Source: Kineosporia aurantiaca JCM 3230
Lineage (GTDB): Bacteria > Actinomycetota > Actinomycetes > Actinomycetales > Kineosporiaceae
Length of the DNA: 64,000 nt
Assembly (NCBI GenBank): GCA_000719025.1
Contig: JODP01000006.1
Location: 62,001-126,000 of the forward strand
Direction of reading: 5' to 3'
Below are positions 15,546 through 25,600 of the stretch, piece by piece. The translations under genes were made by a program, and so were the position numbers. Each line of letters opens with the position of its first letter. Positions within the stretch are counted from its first letter, which is position 1. Under the pieces are notes generated by a model. The model was not told the origin of the DNA. It was given only the letters and a program-made list of their open reading frames with translations, and ran no database searches.

Positions 15546-17993
15546 GTGTCCGAGGATCTTGTCTCCGATGTCATGACGGCCATTGACGCCGACCCCGGCC
15601 TGTCCGACCAGGCCGGCCTGCTCGTGCTCGGAGCGATCCAAGGGGAGCAGGAGTTGGACGAGGCTCTTGAGCGTCCGGCTGAGGAAGGGCTCGTTCATCC
15701 AGATCTTGCCGAACGGGAGATCCCGGTCCGGGCCTTCCTGTCCGCCATCCAGGTGGAAGGGTTTCGTGGCGTCGGACCCAAAGCCCGGCTCGCTCTGACC
15801 CCAGGGCCCGGTCTCACGGTCATCTCGGGCCGCAACGGGTGCGGGAAGTCCAGCTTCGCCGAAGCCTTGGAAGTGGCGCTGACCAGTGAGAGCTACCGCT
15901 GGTCCAGCCGGAAGAACGCGGTCTGGACCGAGTCCTGGCGCAACCTGCACCGTAAGGAGACCACCGCCATCCAGATCGAGCTCGCGGTCGAGGGCAAGGG
16001 CGTGACCACGGTCGGGGCCGACTGGATCGCCGACGTTCCCCTGGACGCGATGGCGTCGTGGGTGCAACGCAAGGGGCAGCCACGTGAGCCGGGTCTGTCG
16101 TCGCTGGGCTGGAGGCAGGATCTGGAGTCCTTCCGGCCGTTCCTGTCCTACGACGAGCTCGGCACGCTCTTCGCCGAACCCAGCAAGCTGCACAACGCCC
16201 TGGCACCGATCCTGGGTCTGGAGCGCATCACCGATGGCATCGCCCGGCTGAAGGCGCGCGTCAAGACCTATGGCGAGCCGAAAAGCACAGCCGCCAAGCG
16301 CCTTCGGCCCTTGAAGAATCAGCTCGGCGAGTTGGACGACGAACGCGCACGGCAAGCACTCGCACTGGTGCGTAAGCAGAAGCCTGACCTGGACGCTGTG
16401 AGGGCCCTGGCCACTGGCACCGCGCCCACCGATGACCACGGCGCGCTTGCTCTATTGGATCGCCTGGCCGCGCTGCGCTGCCCCGAGGTCGCCGTGCTGG
16501 AGCAGGCGGTCGCGCGGTACCACGAGGCCACCCAGGCTCTGGCCGAACTGAACACCACAGCCTCCGGCGCGAGCGCGCGCCGCCTCGCTCTTCTCCAGAC
16601 GGCCCTGGAGGTACACGCCGAGGACGGGGACGGACCGTGCCCGGTCTGCGCGTCCGGGCAACTGGATCAGGAATGGGCCGTCAAGGTACGTGAGGAGGTC
16701 GAGCAGGATCGCGCTCTCACCCGACGGGTGAGCGCGTCGCGAGCTTCCGTCGATTCGTCCACCAGGGAGCTCCTCGGCCTGGCCGGCTCGCCCCCGAACA
16801 TCCTGAAGGGTGTTGCCCAATCTGCTCTGTCCGAGGAGTCGAAGGCAGCGGTAGCCGGCGTCTGGGACGACTGGACCGCTTGGTCGCAGTTGAGGACGGC
16901 GCAACAGCTCACAGCCACGGGTGAGGAGGTCCTGGTTCGTCTCGGCAATTCCCTGCAGGCCCTGCGGGCCCTGGCGGTGACGGAGACGCAGTCGCGCCAG
17001 GGTGTCTGGCAGCCCCTGGCGCTGGAGTTGAGTGCCTGGCTCACGTACGCCAGCCGTGCGCAGGAGCTGCGCGAATCCCTCGACCAGGTGAGCGAGGCCT
17101 GCGACTGGCTCTCGCATCATGAGCAGGACCTGCGGGAGCAGCGGATGCGTCCCCTGTCGCAGCGAACGCAGGAGATCTGGGCCCAACTGCGGCAGGAGAG
17201 CAACGTCGATATCGACAACGTGGTGCTGGCCGGATCCGGTACACGCCGGCGGGTCGAGTTCCCGGCTTCGGTGGACGGTGAGGAAGCGCCTGGGCTGTCC
17301 GTCATGAGCCAGGGCGAGCTGAACGCGCTTGCCCTGGCCGTTTTCCTGCCCAAGGCCACGATGGCCGACAGCCCGTTCGGGTTCGTGGTGATCGACGATC
17401 CGGTGCAGGCGATGGACCCGGCCAAGGTCGACGGTCTGGCCCGGGTGCTGGCGCAGGCCGCGGATGACCGGCAGGTCGTGGTCCTGACCCACGATGACCG
17501 GCTCGCCGAGGCTGTACGCCGTCTGGCTCTTCCGGCCAAGCTGTTACAGGTCACCCGCGGCAAAGGGTCGGTCGTCACGATCAGCGGTGTCACGGACCCG
17601 GCGCGGGAGCATCTGGCCGACGCTCGCGCGGTCGCCTCCGACGACAGCCTGGCCGAGGCCGTACGGCGTGCCGTGATCCCGGAGCTGTGCCGCCTGAGCC
17701 TGGAAGCCCGGTGTCACGAGATCTACTTCACCCGGTGCCTGCGTGCTGGGTCCACGCGCAGTGAGGTCGAGGAAGCGTGGGGGAGCGGCAAGACCACCTC
17801 CTCCCGGCTGGCGCTGGCGCTGGACGTCGCGTCGGACCAGCTCTCGCCCTGGCTGGACAAGGGCGGGCACCGCAAGCAGGCGCTGGGCATCTGCAGCACC
17901 GCCGTGCACAAGGGGCTGGTCGGGGACGCGCACCGGGCGATCGATCAGGTGGAACGCGTGATGAAGGAACTGGAGCCCTATCGTGGGCGCTGA
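15546..17993 (+). CDS. SMC/RecF-like ATPase with zinc hook
   Basis: 815 residues from a GTG at 15546 with GGGGAG 7-8 nt upstream. An N-terminal extension of about 60 residues precedes the ATPase. Walker A is GRNGCGKS at 95-102. A central helical arm contains the zinc-hook motif CPVC at 365-368. The ABC signature region is MSQGELNALALAVFLPKA, and Walker B is FGFVVIDDPVQAMDP, followed by VVLTHDD (H-loop). This is the Rad50/RecF-like architecture, shorter than a true SbcC. After the second ATPase half there is a helical C-terminal tail of about 150 residues. Such proteins pair with nucleases or toxins in defence loci. Here the partner is the overlapping small gene at 17983. Confidence 0.85.
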   Translation: MSEDLVSDVMTAIDADPGLSDQAGLLVLGAIQGEQELDEALERPAEEGLVHPDLAEREIPVRAFLSAIQVEGFRGVGPKARLALTPGPGLTVISGRNGCGKSSFAEALEVALTSESYRWSSRKNAVWTESWRNLHRKETTAIQIELAVEGKGVTTVGADWIADVPLDAMASWVQRKGQPREPGLSSLGWRQDLESFRPFLSYDELGTLFAEPSKLHNALAPILGLERITDGIARLKARVKTYGEPKSTAAKRLRPLKNQLGELDDERARQALALVRKQKPDLDAVRALATGTAPTDDHGALALLDRLAALRCPEVAVLEQAVARYHEATQALAELNTTASGASARRLALLQTALEVHAEDGDGPCPVCASGQLDQEWAVKVREEVEQDRALTRRVSASRASVDSSTRELLGLAGSPPNILKGVAQSALSEESKAAVAGVWDDWTAWSQLRTAQQLTATGEEVLVRLGNSLQALRALAVTETQSRQGVWQPLALELSAWLTYASRAQELRESLDQVSEACDWLSHHEQDLREQRMRPLSQRTQEIWAQLRQESNVDIDNVVLAGSGTRRRVEFPASVDGEEAPGLSVMSQGELNALALAVFLPKATMADSPFGFVVIDDPVQAMDPAKVDGLARVLAQAADDRQVVVLTHDDRLAEAVRRLALPAKLLQVTRGKGSVVTISGVTDPAREHLADARAVASDDSLAEAVRRAVIPELCRLSLEARCHEIYFTRCLRAGSTRSEVEEAWGSGKTTSSRLALALDVASDQLSPWLDKGGHRKQALGICSTAVHKGLVGDAHRAIDQVERVMKELEPYRGR

Positions 17994-18360
17994 AAATCCT
18001 TCCGTGGAGGCGCTGCTGGAAGCAGCCCGGGCGACGTTGCACGGCACGACGTCGATGCCTGTTGCCCGGCGTGCCCGGGCCTCGGCCGTGCTGGCGCGGG
18101 CGGCCCTGGAACAGATCATCGACGTGCGCCTGGCCCGCCTGGAAGCCGAGCTCGGTGGCGCAGGGAGCGTGGCGGCCAGTGGACGGGTGAAGCTGGTTTG
18201 TTTACGTGCGCTCGGTGGTCCGGGGGCGGCCCGGGCGGCGTGGGCCTGGAGCGCGCTGTCGAGTGCCTGCCACCATCATTCGTACGAGCTGGCTCCCTCG
18301 GTGGGGGAGATCGAGGGACTTGTTGCCGAGGTAACGGCGCTGGCGGCTGAAAGTCGTTGA
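17983..18360 (+). CDS. Small helical partner of the SMC-like ATPase, HEPN-like by shape
   Basis: 125 residues starting at a GTG inside the last codons of the ATPase gene (11-nt overlap), so expression is coupled. It is all-helical by eye: an N-terminal RARASAVLARAALEQIIDVRL helix, then WAWSALSSACHHHSYELAPS, then a final VGEIEGLVAEVTALA helix. The layout resembles HEPN/DUF4145-type four-helix proteins. However, the R-x4-6-H catalytic motif of HEPN RNases is not obvious; only a CHHH cluster is present. Effector, immunity or structural role is undetermined. Confidence 0.65.
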   Translation: MGAENPSVEALLEAARATLHGTTSMPVARRARASAVLARAALEQIIDVRLARLEAELGGAGSVAASGRVKLVCLRALGGPGAARAAWAWSALSSACHHHSYELAPSVGEIEGLVAEVTALAAESR

Positions 18361-18391
18361 TGCAGGGATCCGGTCACGGTGAAGCACTTGA

Positions 18392-18754
18392 TCAGCGGTC
18401 ATCATCCTCAGCGGGAACTGGGCCGCTGATGAGTGCCTCGGTGCCGACTCGCTGGGCCGGGTAACCATACCGAGTGAGGCCTTTGACGATTCCCTGCGCT
18501 ACGGCGGCGTTGGCCGTGTGAACGTAGATCCGGTCGACACTGAGCGGATGCCCGTTGAAGGCTCGCTCCTCGAGGTACCGCACGACGGGGCGAATGGTGT
18601 CATTGCCGCCAAGGTCGTGGTCGAGCCACAGCTCGCCGACATGCTGATCGTCGAACTCGCGCAGGGCGGCCAGTGCCTCAGCGCCGGTGCGCAGGACGAT
18701 GGCCTCCCGACCGTCCCGGAAGCTGCGCAGGTCGTCGATGAGGATGGTGACCAT
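18392..18754 (-). CDS. Cyclic-phosphate-processing receiver-like (cREC) protein
   Basis: 120 residues, all one domain. Features: N-terminal TILIDDLR (paired Asp of a receiver fold), LRTGAEAL, ELWLDHDLGGNDTIRPVV, LSVDRIYVHTANAAVAQGIV and YGYPAQRV. This layout with LDHDLGG and HTAN is the cREC family, a receiver-like domain proposed to hydrolyse cyclic phosphate or ADP-ribose-type ends in RNA repair and conflict systems. The ATG at 18754 is the natural start, because the frame upstream of it lies opposite the divergent gene. It converges on the SMC-like operon with a 31-nt gap and diverges from the Uma2-like gene. Confidence 0.7.
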   Translation of the reverse strand: MVTILIDDLRSFRDGREAIVLRTGAEALAALREFDDQHVGELWLDHDLGGNDTIRPVVRYLEERAFNGHPLSVDRIYVHTANAAVAQGIVKGLTRYGYPAQRVGTEALISGPVPAEDDDR

Positions 18755-18856
18755 GGCGTGACCGTTGCAGCTCGTAGAGTTCGCCGCCAACGATTTTCCG
18801 GGTGCGATCAGATGCAGGTGTCGCTCGGCGGAGCCACGGTCGCTACCGTCATCGTC

Positions 18857-19426
18857 GTGAGTGGCGACGACTTTGACATCCCGCGGGTCATCCCGCCGTG
18901 GCCGGCCGAGGTCGGCAGGCTGTTCGAACTGAGCCTGCACCGTCCTCTGACGATCGACGACGTCATGAAGGTGGCCTGGCCCAAGCAGGATCGCACGCAG
19001 CTGATCGACGGGATGCTGGTGGTGACACCGCTGCTCGAGGACGGAGCCAACAGCCGTGGGGCCGCAAGGATGGAGATCGCCGTCGCGTTGACGAAAGAAA
19101 CACCGAAAGACCGCGGGGTGCTGCTCGGCGGAAACATCATCGCCGGTGAGAACCTTCTGGTGGTTGACGGGATGGTCTACCAGAAGGGCGCCGCGACCGT
19201 CCGGGACGGCTTGGCCTTTCCGGCCGAAGCGGTCGACCTTGCCGTGCTGGTGACGCTGCCCTCGACGAGACGCCGCACTCACACACTTCTGGCTCAGGTC
19301 TACCAGGATGCGGGGATCCCGCTGATCGTGGTGGATGTCATCAACGGCAAGACCATCGTCAAAAATTATGGAGTAGTGCCGGATTGGGCTGACACCCGCG
19401 CGATCGCGGCCATCGGCTTCAGCTGA
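18857..19426 (+). CDS. Uma2 (DUF820)-like PD-(D/E)XK superfamily protein
   Basis: About 190 residues. LTIDDVMKVAW, then QLIDGMLVVTP and later AVDLAVLVTLPSTRRRTH-x-LLAQVYQDAGIPLIVVDV follow the Uma2 plan (Y/E-LIDGxLVV-P ... P-DL-V-V-SP ... K--Y--AGIP-YW-VD). The usual catalytic E-x-K is not clear: where Uma2 proteins have E, this one has LVTLPS, so activity may be lost. I chose the GTG at 18857, with TACCGT 7 nt upstream suggesting a leaderless transcript; ATG at 18812 is an alternative. It overlaps nothing and converges on the AddA-like gene with a 13-nt gap. Uma2 proteins are abundant in actinomycetes and poorly characterised. Confidence 0.6.
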   Translation: MSGDDFDIPRVIPPWPAEVGRLFELSLHRPLTIDDVMKVAWPKQDRTQLIDGMLVVTPLLEDGANSRGAARMEIAVALTKETPKDRGVLLGGNIIAGENLLVVDGMVYQKGAATVRDGLAFPAEAVDLAVLVTLPSTRRRTHTLLAQVYQDAGIPLIVVDVINGKTIVKNYGVVPDWADTRAIAAIGFS

Positions 19427-19439
19427 GTTCACTACGTGG

Positions 19440-22400
19440 TCAGACAACCCTCACGGCTAGCGCCTCCGATACGCCGGCCCGCAGGAACAGCAGGTGGCCG
19501 GTGACCTCGGCTCCCGTAGCCGCGGACAGCGCGCGCTGGTATGCCTTGATCTGCGGTGCATAGTAGGCCGCGCGAACAGGAACAGCCGCATCCGGGATGG
19601 AGTCGGTCTTGTAGTCGATGATCACCAGGCTCCCATCGTCCTCCCGGAAGATCAGGTCCACGAATCCCTCGAGGATGATGCCGTCGTCGAGTTGAGTGCC
19701 GACGTATGACTCCCGCCAGTGTTCTCGGGCAGCAGCTCGCTGCATCAGTGGTGCTTCGAGCGCGGAGGCTGCCAAGGCGGCGACAGCATCGGCGTGCTCC
19801 GCAACCCCCTCCGACATCGCTTGTGCTTGGGCGATAGCAGCAAGATCCTCGTCGCCGCTTAGGTTCACGGACTGCAGGACACCATGAACAGCACGGCCGA
19901 TCTTGTCGCCGTAGCGGCCCTTGGCCCAGGGCGGAAGTTCAAGGTTCCGGGCGCCCTTGGCCGACCCGCCGAGGATTGCCTCGGGCGCAGCGGGCAACGT
20001 GATCTCCGGTTCGGTTCCCTCCAGACCGGAGGCGGTTTGGGCGGGGGAGTGGCGGGTACGCCGGCGGGCGGTCTCGATCCGCTGGCGCCAGGCGGTGAGT
20101 TCGGGCGCGGGGTCAGCGGTGCTGGGGGCGTTGCGTGGGCGGGGGATGTGGATAGGGGAGACGAAATTATGGACGCCCTGGTCGGCGGCGCCGGCGGTGG
20201 CCAGAAGCTTCGCGTTCGACTGTGTGTTGCCGGTATCGCGATGCAAGGAAACAACGAGATGGTCCCGCGCGCGGGTGGCGGCCACGTACAGCAGACGGCG
20301 TCGTTCGTAGCCGTCCATCTGCTCGTCGATGGGTTGGGCAGCTTCGAAGTCGTTGGTCTGCAGCCGTTTGGTCAAGCGGACGGCATACCCGTCTGGCTTC
20401 CACAACAGCCGAACACCACTGGGGGAACGCGGGCGGGAGCTCATGCCGGACAGGACCACCATCGGGAACTCCAGGCCCTTGGCGGCATGGACGGTCAGGA
20501 TGCGGATGGCTTCGACGTCGGTCTCGGGCAGTACAGCTTCCGCGACTCGGGAGGTCTCGTCAGCTTGCCGGGCGGCCCAGGCCAGGTACTCACCGAGGCT
20601 GCCGTGCTCCACGTCGGCCCAGGCGCGGGCCTGATCGACGACGAACCTCAGCCGGCGCCATCCGTCGCGTGCATGTGAACCGTAGGCCGAGACCTCCATC
20701 ATCCGCCGGTCCACCATCAGCGCCGTGAGAACCTCGCTAGGCGTCATCCAGCGGGAGTCCCAGTGCAGGCGGCGCAGATAGGCCAGGGCCTGTCCCACGG
20801 GATGTTCGAAGCGATCGGGGTTGGGAGGGGCCAGCAGGTTGAACGAGCCGCCGTCACGTTTCCAGGTGAACAGGTCGTCGTCCCCGCATCCGAACAGCGC
20901 CGAGCGCAGGGCGGTCACGCAGGAGAGCAGGTCACTGGGGTCGGCCACAGCGCGAGCAGCCGCCATCAGGTCCCGGATCTCGCGAGCTTGGTAGACCAGG
21001 GAGCTGGATTCGGCGCGGTAGGGCAGCCCCGCGTCGGTGAGGGCATTTTCCAGGAAAGAAAGGGACGTTCTGGCGGGGATCAGGACGGCGACGTCGGCTG
21101 GGCGTAGTGGCCGCCAAGAGCCGTCGGAGGGGTCTTGCGTCGTCCACTGCTCATCAAGGGCGGTGCGGATTACGGAGGCGACGTCGCGAGCCTCGCGTAG
21201 GCGTAGCTGTTCGGCGTTCGGTTTGTCAGCGTGCTCCTGAGATCCCAGGAGCACGACAGCCGGGCCCTGAGGAGTCTCAGGCCGAGCCGCACGCAGGGGC
21301 AGGTATGGCGGCTGGGCGTCGGGTTCGGCCTGGATGAGGTTCGCGTAGACGGCATTGATCCAGGTCAGGATTGGTTCCACGGTGCGGAAGTTGGTGTCCA
21401 GGGTGACGGACACGCCCAGACGTTCCTGCGTGGACAGGTACGTGGCGATGTCGGCGCGGCGGAACCGGTAGATCGACTGTTTCGGATCCCCGACCACGAA
21501 CACCGATCCAGGTGGGACGACGATGTCGCGCCAGTTCGCGGCCCCTCCTTCTGCACCCGCGGCAATCCTGAGGGTGAGCTCGATCTGGATCGGATCGGTG
21601 TCCTGGAACTCGTCCAGCAGCAGCCTCGGGAACTGCTGTTTGAGGGACGCCCGGACGTGGGAGTTTCCGCGTAGAAGGTTGCGGGAGAGGACCAGCAGGT
21701 CGTGGAACTCCAACCGTCCCTCGGCCGTGCGCTCGATGGCTGAGCGCTCGACCTGCAGGGCGATCCAGTAGGCGAGAGGACGCAGGGTGGCTTCGGCGAA
21801 GGCGGCTGCGGCTTGAGTGATGTCGTCGGTCAGGGACTGGCAATCGGACTTCAGCCCGGCCAGATTCAGCCAGTTGCCTTTCTTTCCACCGTTGCCCCAT
21901 CTGGTGGCGGACCCGGCCGTCAGCACTCCGAAGCGTTCAGCGTCGGAGGTAGCGGCGGCCAGCGCCTCGCCCCAGTCCCGTAACGCGTCGAGCTTAGGGA
22001 GGAACTTGTCGTCGGCGTCGGAGCATTCCGTTGCTCTCAGGGCCAGTTCGGTCGCCTGGCGCATGAGAATTGACAGGTCGGGAAGCGTCGCAGCAGGCGG
22101 CGGGTTCGGCAGGACCCGATCGCTGATCAGGTCCCAGTCGTTGCCGAACGCCTTGGCCAGCGAGCGCAGGTGTTCCAGCTTGGTGCCGGTGGACAGGGCC
22201 AGCAGTAGAGGCTGCGCGAGGTCTGGGTGATCGAGTAGATCGGCCTGGAGGACACCCCACCGGGTCTCGAATGCCACGGAGGAGGCCACTTCATCGAGAA
22301 CGTCGATCAGCGGTGGCAGCCCGGCCTGGATGGGAAACATGGTGAGGATGCGCTGGGCGAAGGAGTGCAGCGTGCCGATGGCGGCCGCGTCCAGGTCGTC

Positions 22401-22685
22401 ACTGGCCTGCTGCGCGCGCTGTCTGCGGACGAGGTCCTCGTGCTGGCTCTCGCGGTCGAGATTTTCCCTCAGCCGGTCGCGTAGTTCGGCGCCGGCCTTC
22501 TCGGTGAAGGTCACGGCGGCGACCCGGGAGAGAGGGATGTTGTCGTCCAGGACGAGCGTCAGTAGTCGTCGGACCAGGGTGGTGGTCTTTCCCGAGCCGG
22601 CGCCGGCCTCCACGAAGAGGGTTGTGGCGCTGTCTCGTTCAATTCGGTGTCGGGCGTCCTGGTCACCTAAAACCGTCATTGTCAT
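19440..22685 (-). CDS. AddA-like UvrD/Rep helicase with C-terminal nuclease
   Basis: 1081 residues. Residues ~28-38, EAGAGSGKTTTLV, form Walker A. AAVTFTEKAGAELRDRL is motif Ia, LLLDEFQDTDPIQ is the UvrD Walker B, VGDPKQSIYRFRRAD is motif III, and ILTVHAAKGLEFP is motif V. The last 80 residues have LEGFVDLIFREDDGSLVIIDYKTD, the D...D-x-K of a RecB-type PD-(D/E)XK nuclease. This is the AddA half of an AddAB-type DNA-end-processing complex. It begins within the last codons of the AddB-like gene (4-nt overlap). Genomic AddAB/AdnAB repairs breaks and degrades foreign DNA ends. Given the surroundings this pair may be a defence module rather than the housekeeping complex, but that is inference. Confidence 0.85.
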   Translation of the reverse strand: MTMTVLGDQDARHRIERDSATTLFVEAGAGSGKTTTLVRRLLTLVLDDNIPLSRVAAVTFTEKAGAELRDRLRENLDRESQHEDLVRRQRAQQASDDLDAAAIGTLHSFAQRILTMFPIQAGLPPLIDVLDEVASSVAFETRWGVLQADLLDHPDLAQPLLLALSTGTKLEHLRSLAKAFGNDWDLISDRVLPNPPPAATLPDLSILMRQATELALRATECSDADDKFLPKLDALRDWGEALAAATSDAERFGVLTAGSATRWGNGGKKGNWLNLAGLKSDCQSLTDDITQAAAAFAEATLRPLAYWIALQVERSAIERTAEGRLEFHDLLVLSRNLLRGNSHVRASLKQQFPRLLLDEFQDTDPIQIELTLRIAAGAEGGAANWRDIVVPPGSVFVVGDPKQSIYRFRRADIATYLSTQERLGVSVTLDTNFRTVEPILTWINAVYANLIQAEPDAQPPYLPLRAARPETPQGPAVVLLGSQEHADKPNAEQLRLREARDVASVIRTALDEQWTTQDPSDGSWRPLRPADVAVLIPARTSLSFLENALTDAGLPYRAESSSLVYQAREIRDLMAAARAVADPSDLLSCVTALRSALFGCGDDDLFTWKRDGGSFNLLAPPNPDRFEHPVGQALAYLRRLHWDSRWMTPSEVLTALMVDRRMMEVSAYGSHARDGWRRLRFVVDQARAWADVEHGSLGEYLAWAARQADETSRVAEAVLPETDVEAIRILTVHAAKGLEFPMVVLSGMSSRPRSPSGVRLLWKPDGYAVRLTKRLQTNDFEAAQPIDEQMDGYERRRLLYVAATRARDHLVVSLHRDTGNTQSNAKLLATAGAADQGVHNFVSPIHIPRPRNAPSTADPAPELTAWRQRIETARRRTRHSPAQTASGLEGTEPEITLPAAPEAILGGSAKGARNLELPPWAKGRYGDKIGRAVHGVLQSVNLSGDEDLAAIAQAQAMSEGVAEHADAVAALAASALEAPLMQRAAAREHWRESYVGTQLDDGIILEGFVDLIFREDDGSLVIIDYKTDSIPDAAVPVRAAYYAPQIKAYQRALSAATGAEVTGHLLFLRAGVSEALAVRVV

Positions 22686-25600
22686 GGCTGCACCGCATCG
22701 GGATCGATCAGGGCGATGAGGGCCGCCAGAGTCGGGTCATGGCGCTTGCTCTCGTAGCGGGTACGGGCCTCACCGTGGCCAAGGCGGTCGGGGTTGCAGT
22801 ATTCGCACTGCACCCAGGCGAAGTCGGGTTCATCGGGAGCCTTCGCCGGGAAATGGCCGGCGGCGATGGAGCCGACCAGCGTGGCGATAGTTTCGCGATA
22901 GGTAGTGTCCAGGGATTCGCCCAACTGGATCGAGATGCGTCCTCGGTCGCGGCGTACGAACCAATAGAACGCTTCGACGTTCTCGCCGCCGTGCCGGGCC
23001 CGTGCGGCGTATGCGTAGACCGGGAGCTGGAGCTTGGTTCCGCGGACGACGGGGTTGTCTGCGATCTCGACGAACGTGCGATTGCCACCGGTCTTGATGT
23101 CGCAGACCAGGAGAGCGCCATCACGGGTCTGGTCCACCTTGTCGGCGCTCCCGCGCATCTTCACTTCGCCGCGGGGGACGGGGATCCGAACGGGCTCATG
23201 ACCGCCCAGGCCGAACCGTAGTTCGCTGCTCAGCACCCGCGCGTCCCGCCGCTGGCGGAACTCGTTGTCCGCGTCCAACATGGCTTCCAAATCGTCCATG
23301 ATCTGGTCTCTTTCGTGTTCCCAGAGCAACCGGTGTCCAGTCAAACCTCGCTCCTCGAAGTCCAGCGCCTTCTGCGCCGCAATTTCACGGAGGCGACTGC
23401 GCTGTTGTGGAAGCCACGGACGTCCGTAGTCGGGCAGATCATCGGGGAAGGCCTGGACCAGCTCGTCCAAACACTCGTGGATGAGCGTGCCGACGTCCAT
23501 CGCGCTGATTTTGATGATCTCTTCCGGGCTGGTCAGGGGCCGGATGCCGAGCACGCGGGAAACGAAGAACTGGTGTGGGCAGGTGGCGTACTGCTCGAGC
23601 GACGTTGGCGATACCGCGCGGTCAGAACGGGCGTAGTCCGGCAGGCCCTCGACCGAGCGCAGATTGCCGTCGAAGCGGGTGAAGCGGGCCGACGCGCGCT
23701 CATCCTGCAGATGCCGGGCCGCGGTGATCACGGTGTCGTCCAGATCGTCCCCGGCCGAGACCGTCCGCATTTGCCATTCGTGATCGGTGGCCAGATCGCT
23801 CGCGCTGCGAAGCTCGTCCCAGAACGAACGGGAAGCAATGATGTTCGGTGCCTCGGTCTCGTCCCAGCTTGTCGCGGTCAGCCCTGGCGTTCCGCTGAGT
23901 GCTCGCAGTGTGGGTAACAGCCAGCGGCTGGGCAAGCGGGTAACGCTGCGGCGCAGGTCTCCTCGTGGGAAGGACGCCCACACCTCCGGCGCGCTGGAGA
24001 ACGCGGCGGCCAGGTGGCGATGCATGGCGTCGATGCGTTCCCGTTGGCCCGGCAGCGCATCACCCGTACTCCGACGCAGCGCTTGGGGTAGCAGCGGATC
24101 TTCGGACTGGCGTCCCGGAAAGGCGTCCTCGCTCAGCCCCACCACGAACACCGTGTCCAGGTCCAGGCCGATCGCAGCCGACACGGGCGCCACCAGAACG
24201 CCGTCCCCGAACCGCCCGACGGACGGCAGAGCTACCTCCAGGTCCAAGTCGAGAACCTCCTGCAGCAGCGTCAGGGTCGCCCGCGTCTCCAGCCCGCTCA
24301 GTGCCGCCAGCGACTGAGCAATCGCCACCACGGCGTACTGCTCCTCCCTGGGTAGCCGCGATGCTTCGTAAAGATCCCCGAACAACGCCAAGGCCCAGCT
24401 GCTGACTTCGAACCAGGTGGTCAGGTTCCCGCCAGCCTCCAGCCGGTCCCGCAGCTCCGACACGAAACCTTGCAGCTGGCGGGCGTCCTCAATGGTGCTG
24501 TTGGCCCTTTCGATTCGCCACTGAACCTCCTCGTCCGAGGTGTCAGCGTTCGTCACAAATTTGAGCTGGTCGTCGATGAACGTGTCCAGTCGCTGCTGCC
24601 AATCATCACCCGCGACGATCCCGGCCGTGCGGGACAGGCGATCCCAGCGGGAGACCGGCACCGCTCCGCCCTCCCACGAGCGCACCGGGGCCTGGGCCAG
24701 CGCCGTGAATAGGCCGGCGCGCGAGACGCCGGTGCGGGCGAGCTGGAGGATCTGCATGAACCCGCGCGCCACGGCCCGATTGCGGACTGACCGCACGCCG
24801 GGGCCGTTGACCACGAGGTCTGCGGCGGCCAGGTGCTCTTGCAGCAGCCGGGCGTAAGGGACCTGCGCTGCGTAGAGGATGGCGATCCGGTGCGCCGGGG
24901 TCTGCTGCAACGTCGTTACTACCCGCCGCACCACGCACCGCACCTCGTCATCGGCGTCCGACGCGTGCAGCACCTTGGTCGCCAGCGGTTGCTGCGAGTC
25001 CTGTTGCCCAGCGAGGCCCAGCCGGTCCAGGGTGCGGTGGATGGCGCGGTCGGCATCGTCATACCCGTTCAACCCCGCCAGCACCGTCAGCGGCGCCTGG
25101 TCGGCCAGGGCCTGAGCGAATCCGGTCTCGGCGTTCGTGAAGGCCTGAGGCAAGTAGAGGACGATCTGCCCCAGGCTGCTGACCTGGCCGTTCTCGACGT
25201 GGCGCCTGGCTTCGTGGAGGAGGTCGGTCTCGTCGTACCAGCGTTCGCTCAGGACGTCGACGACCTGACGGTGGAGCCTGATGACGTCGGCACTGAGGTC
25301 GTTGTGCGCGGCCACGCGGTCGAGGCCGGACTGGTCGAGGTCTCTTAGCTCGCGGTGGGCCAGGGCCAGTGCGCGGGTGGTGGCCGGGTGCTCGCTGACC
25401 TTGGCGAACTCGCCTGGATCGGCATCGAGTGACGCTCGCCAGGTTGCGGTCCGGATGGCTCGAGTTTGCGGGCGGCGGGGTGCCAGGTTCGGTGCGGCGA
25501 TGCGCTCGGCGAGGCGGGGGAGGGTGGTCACCTGCAACCCCGCTATGCCGCCTTGGGCGCTCAGGTGGCGCTGGACGACCATGCCAGCGAGGTGATTGGG

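Noticed and set aside
15180..16439. 419-codon minus-strand frame
   Set aside because: Antisense to the SMC-like ATPase; only a short piece near 15190-15330 looks protein-like and it has no start.
18518..18811. 5' extension of the Uma2-like gene
   Set aside because: Antisense to the cREC gene, which has clear family motifs.
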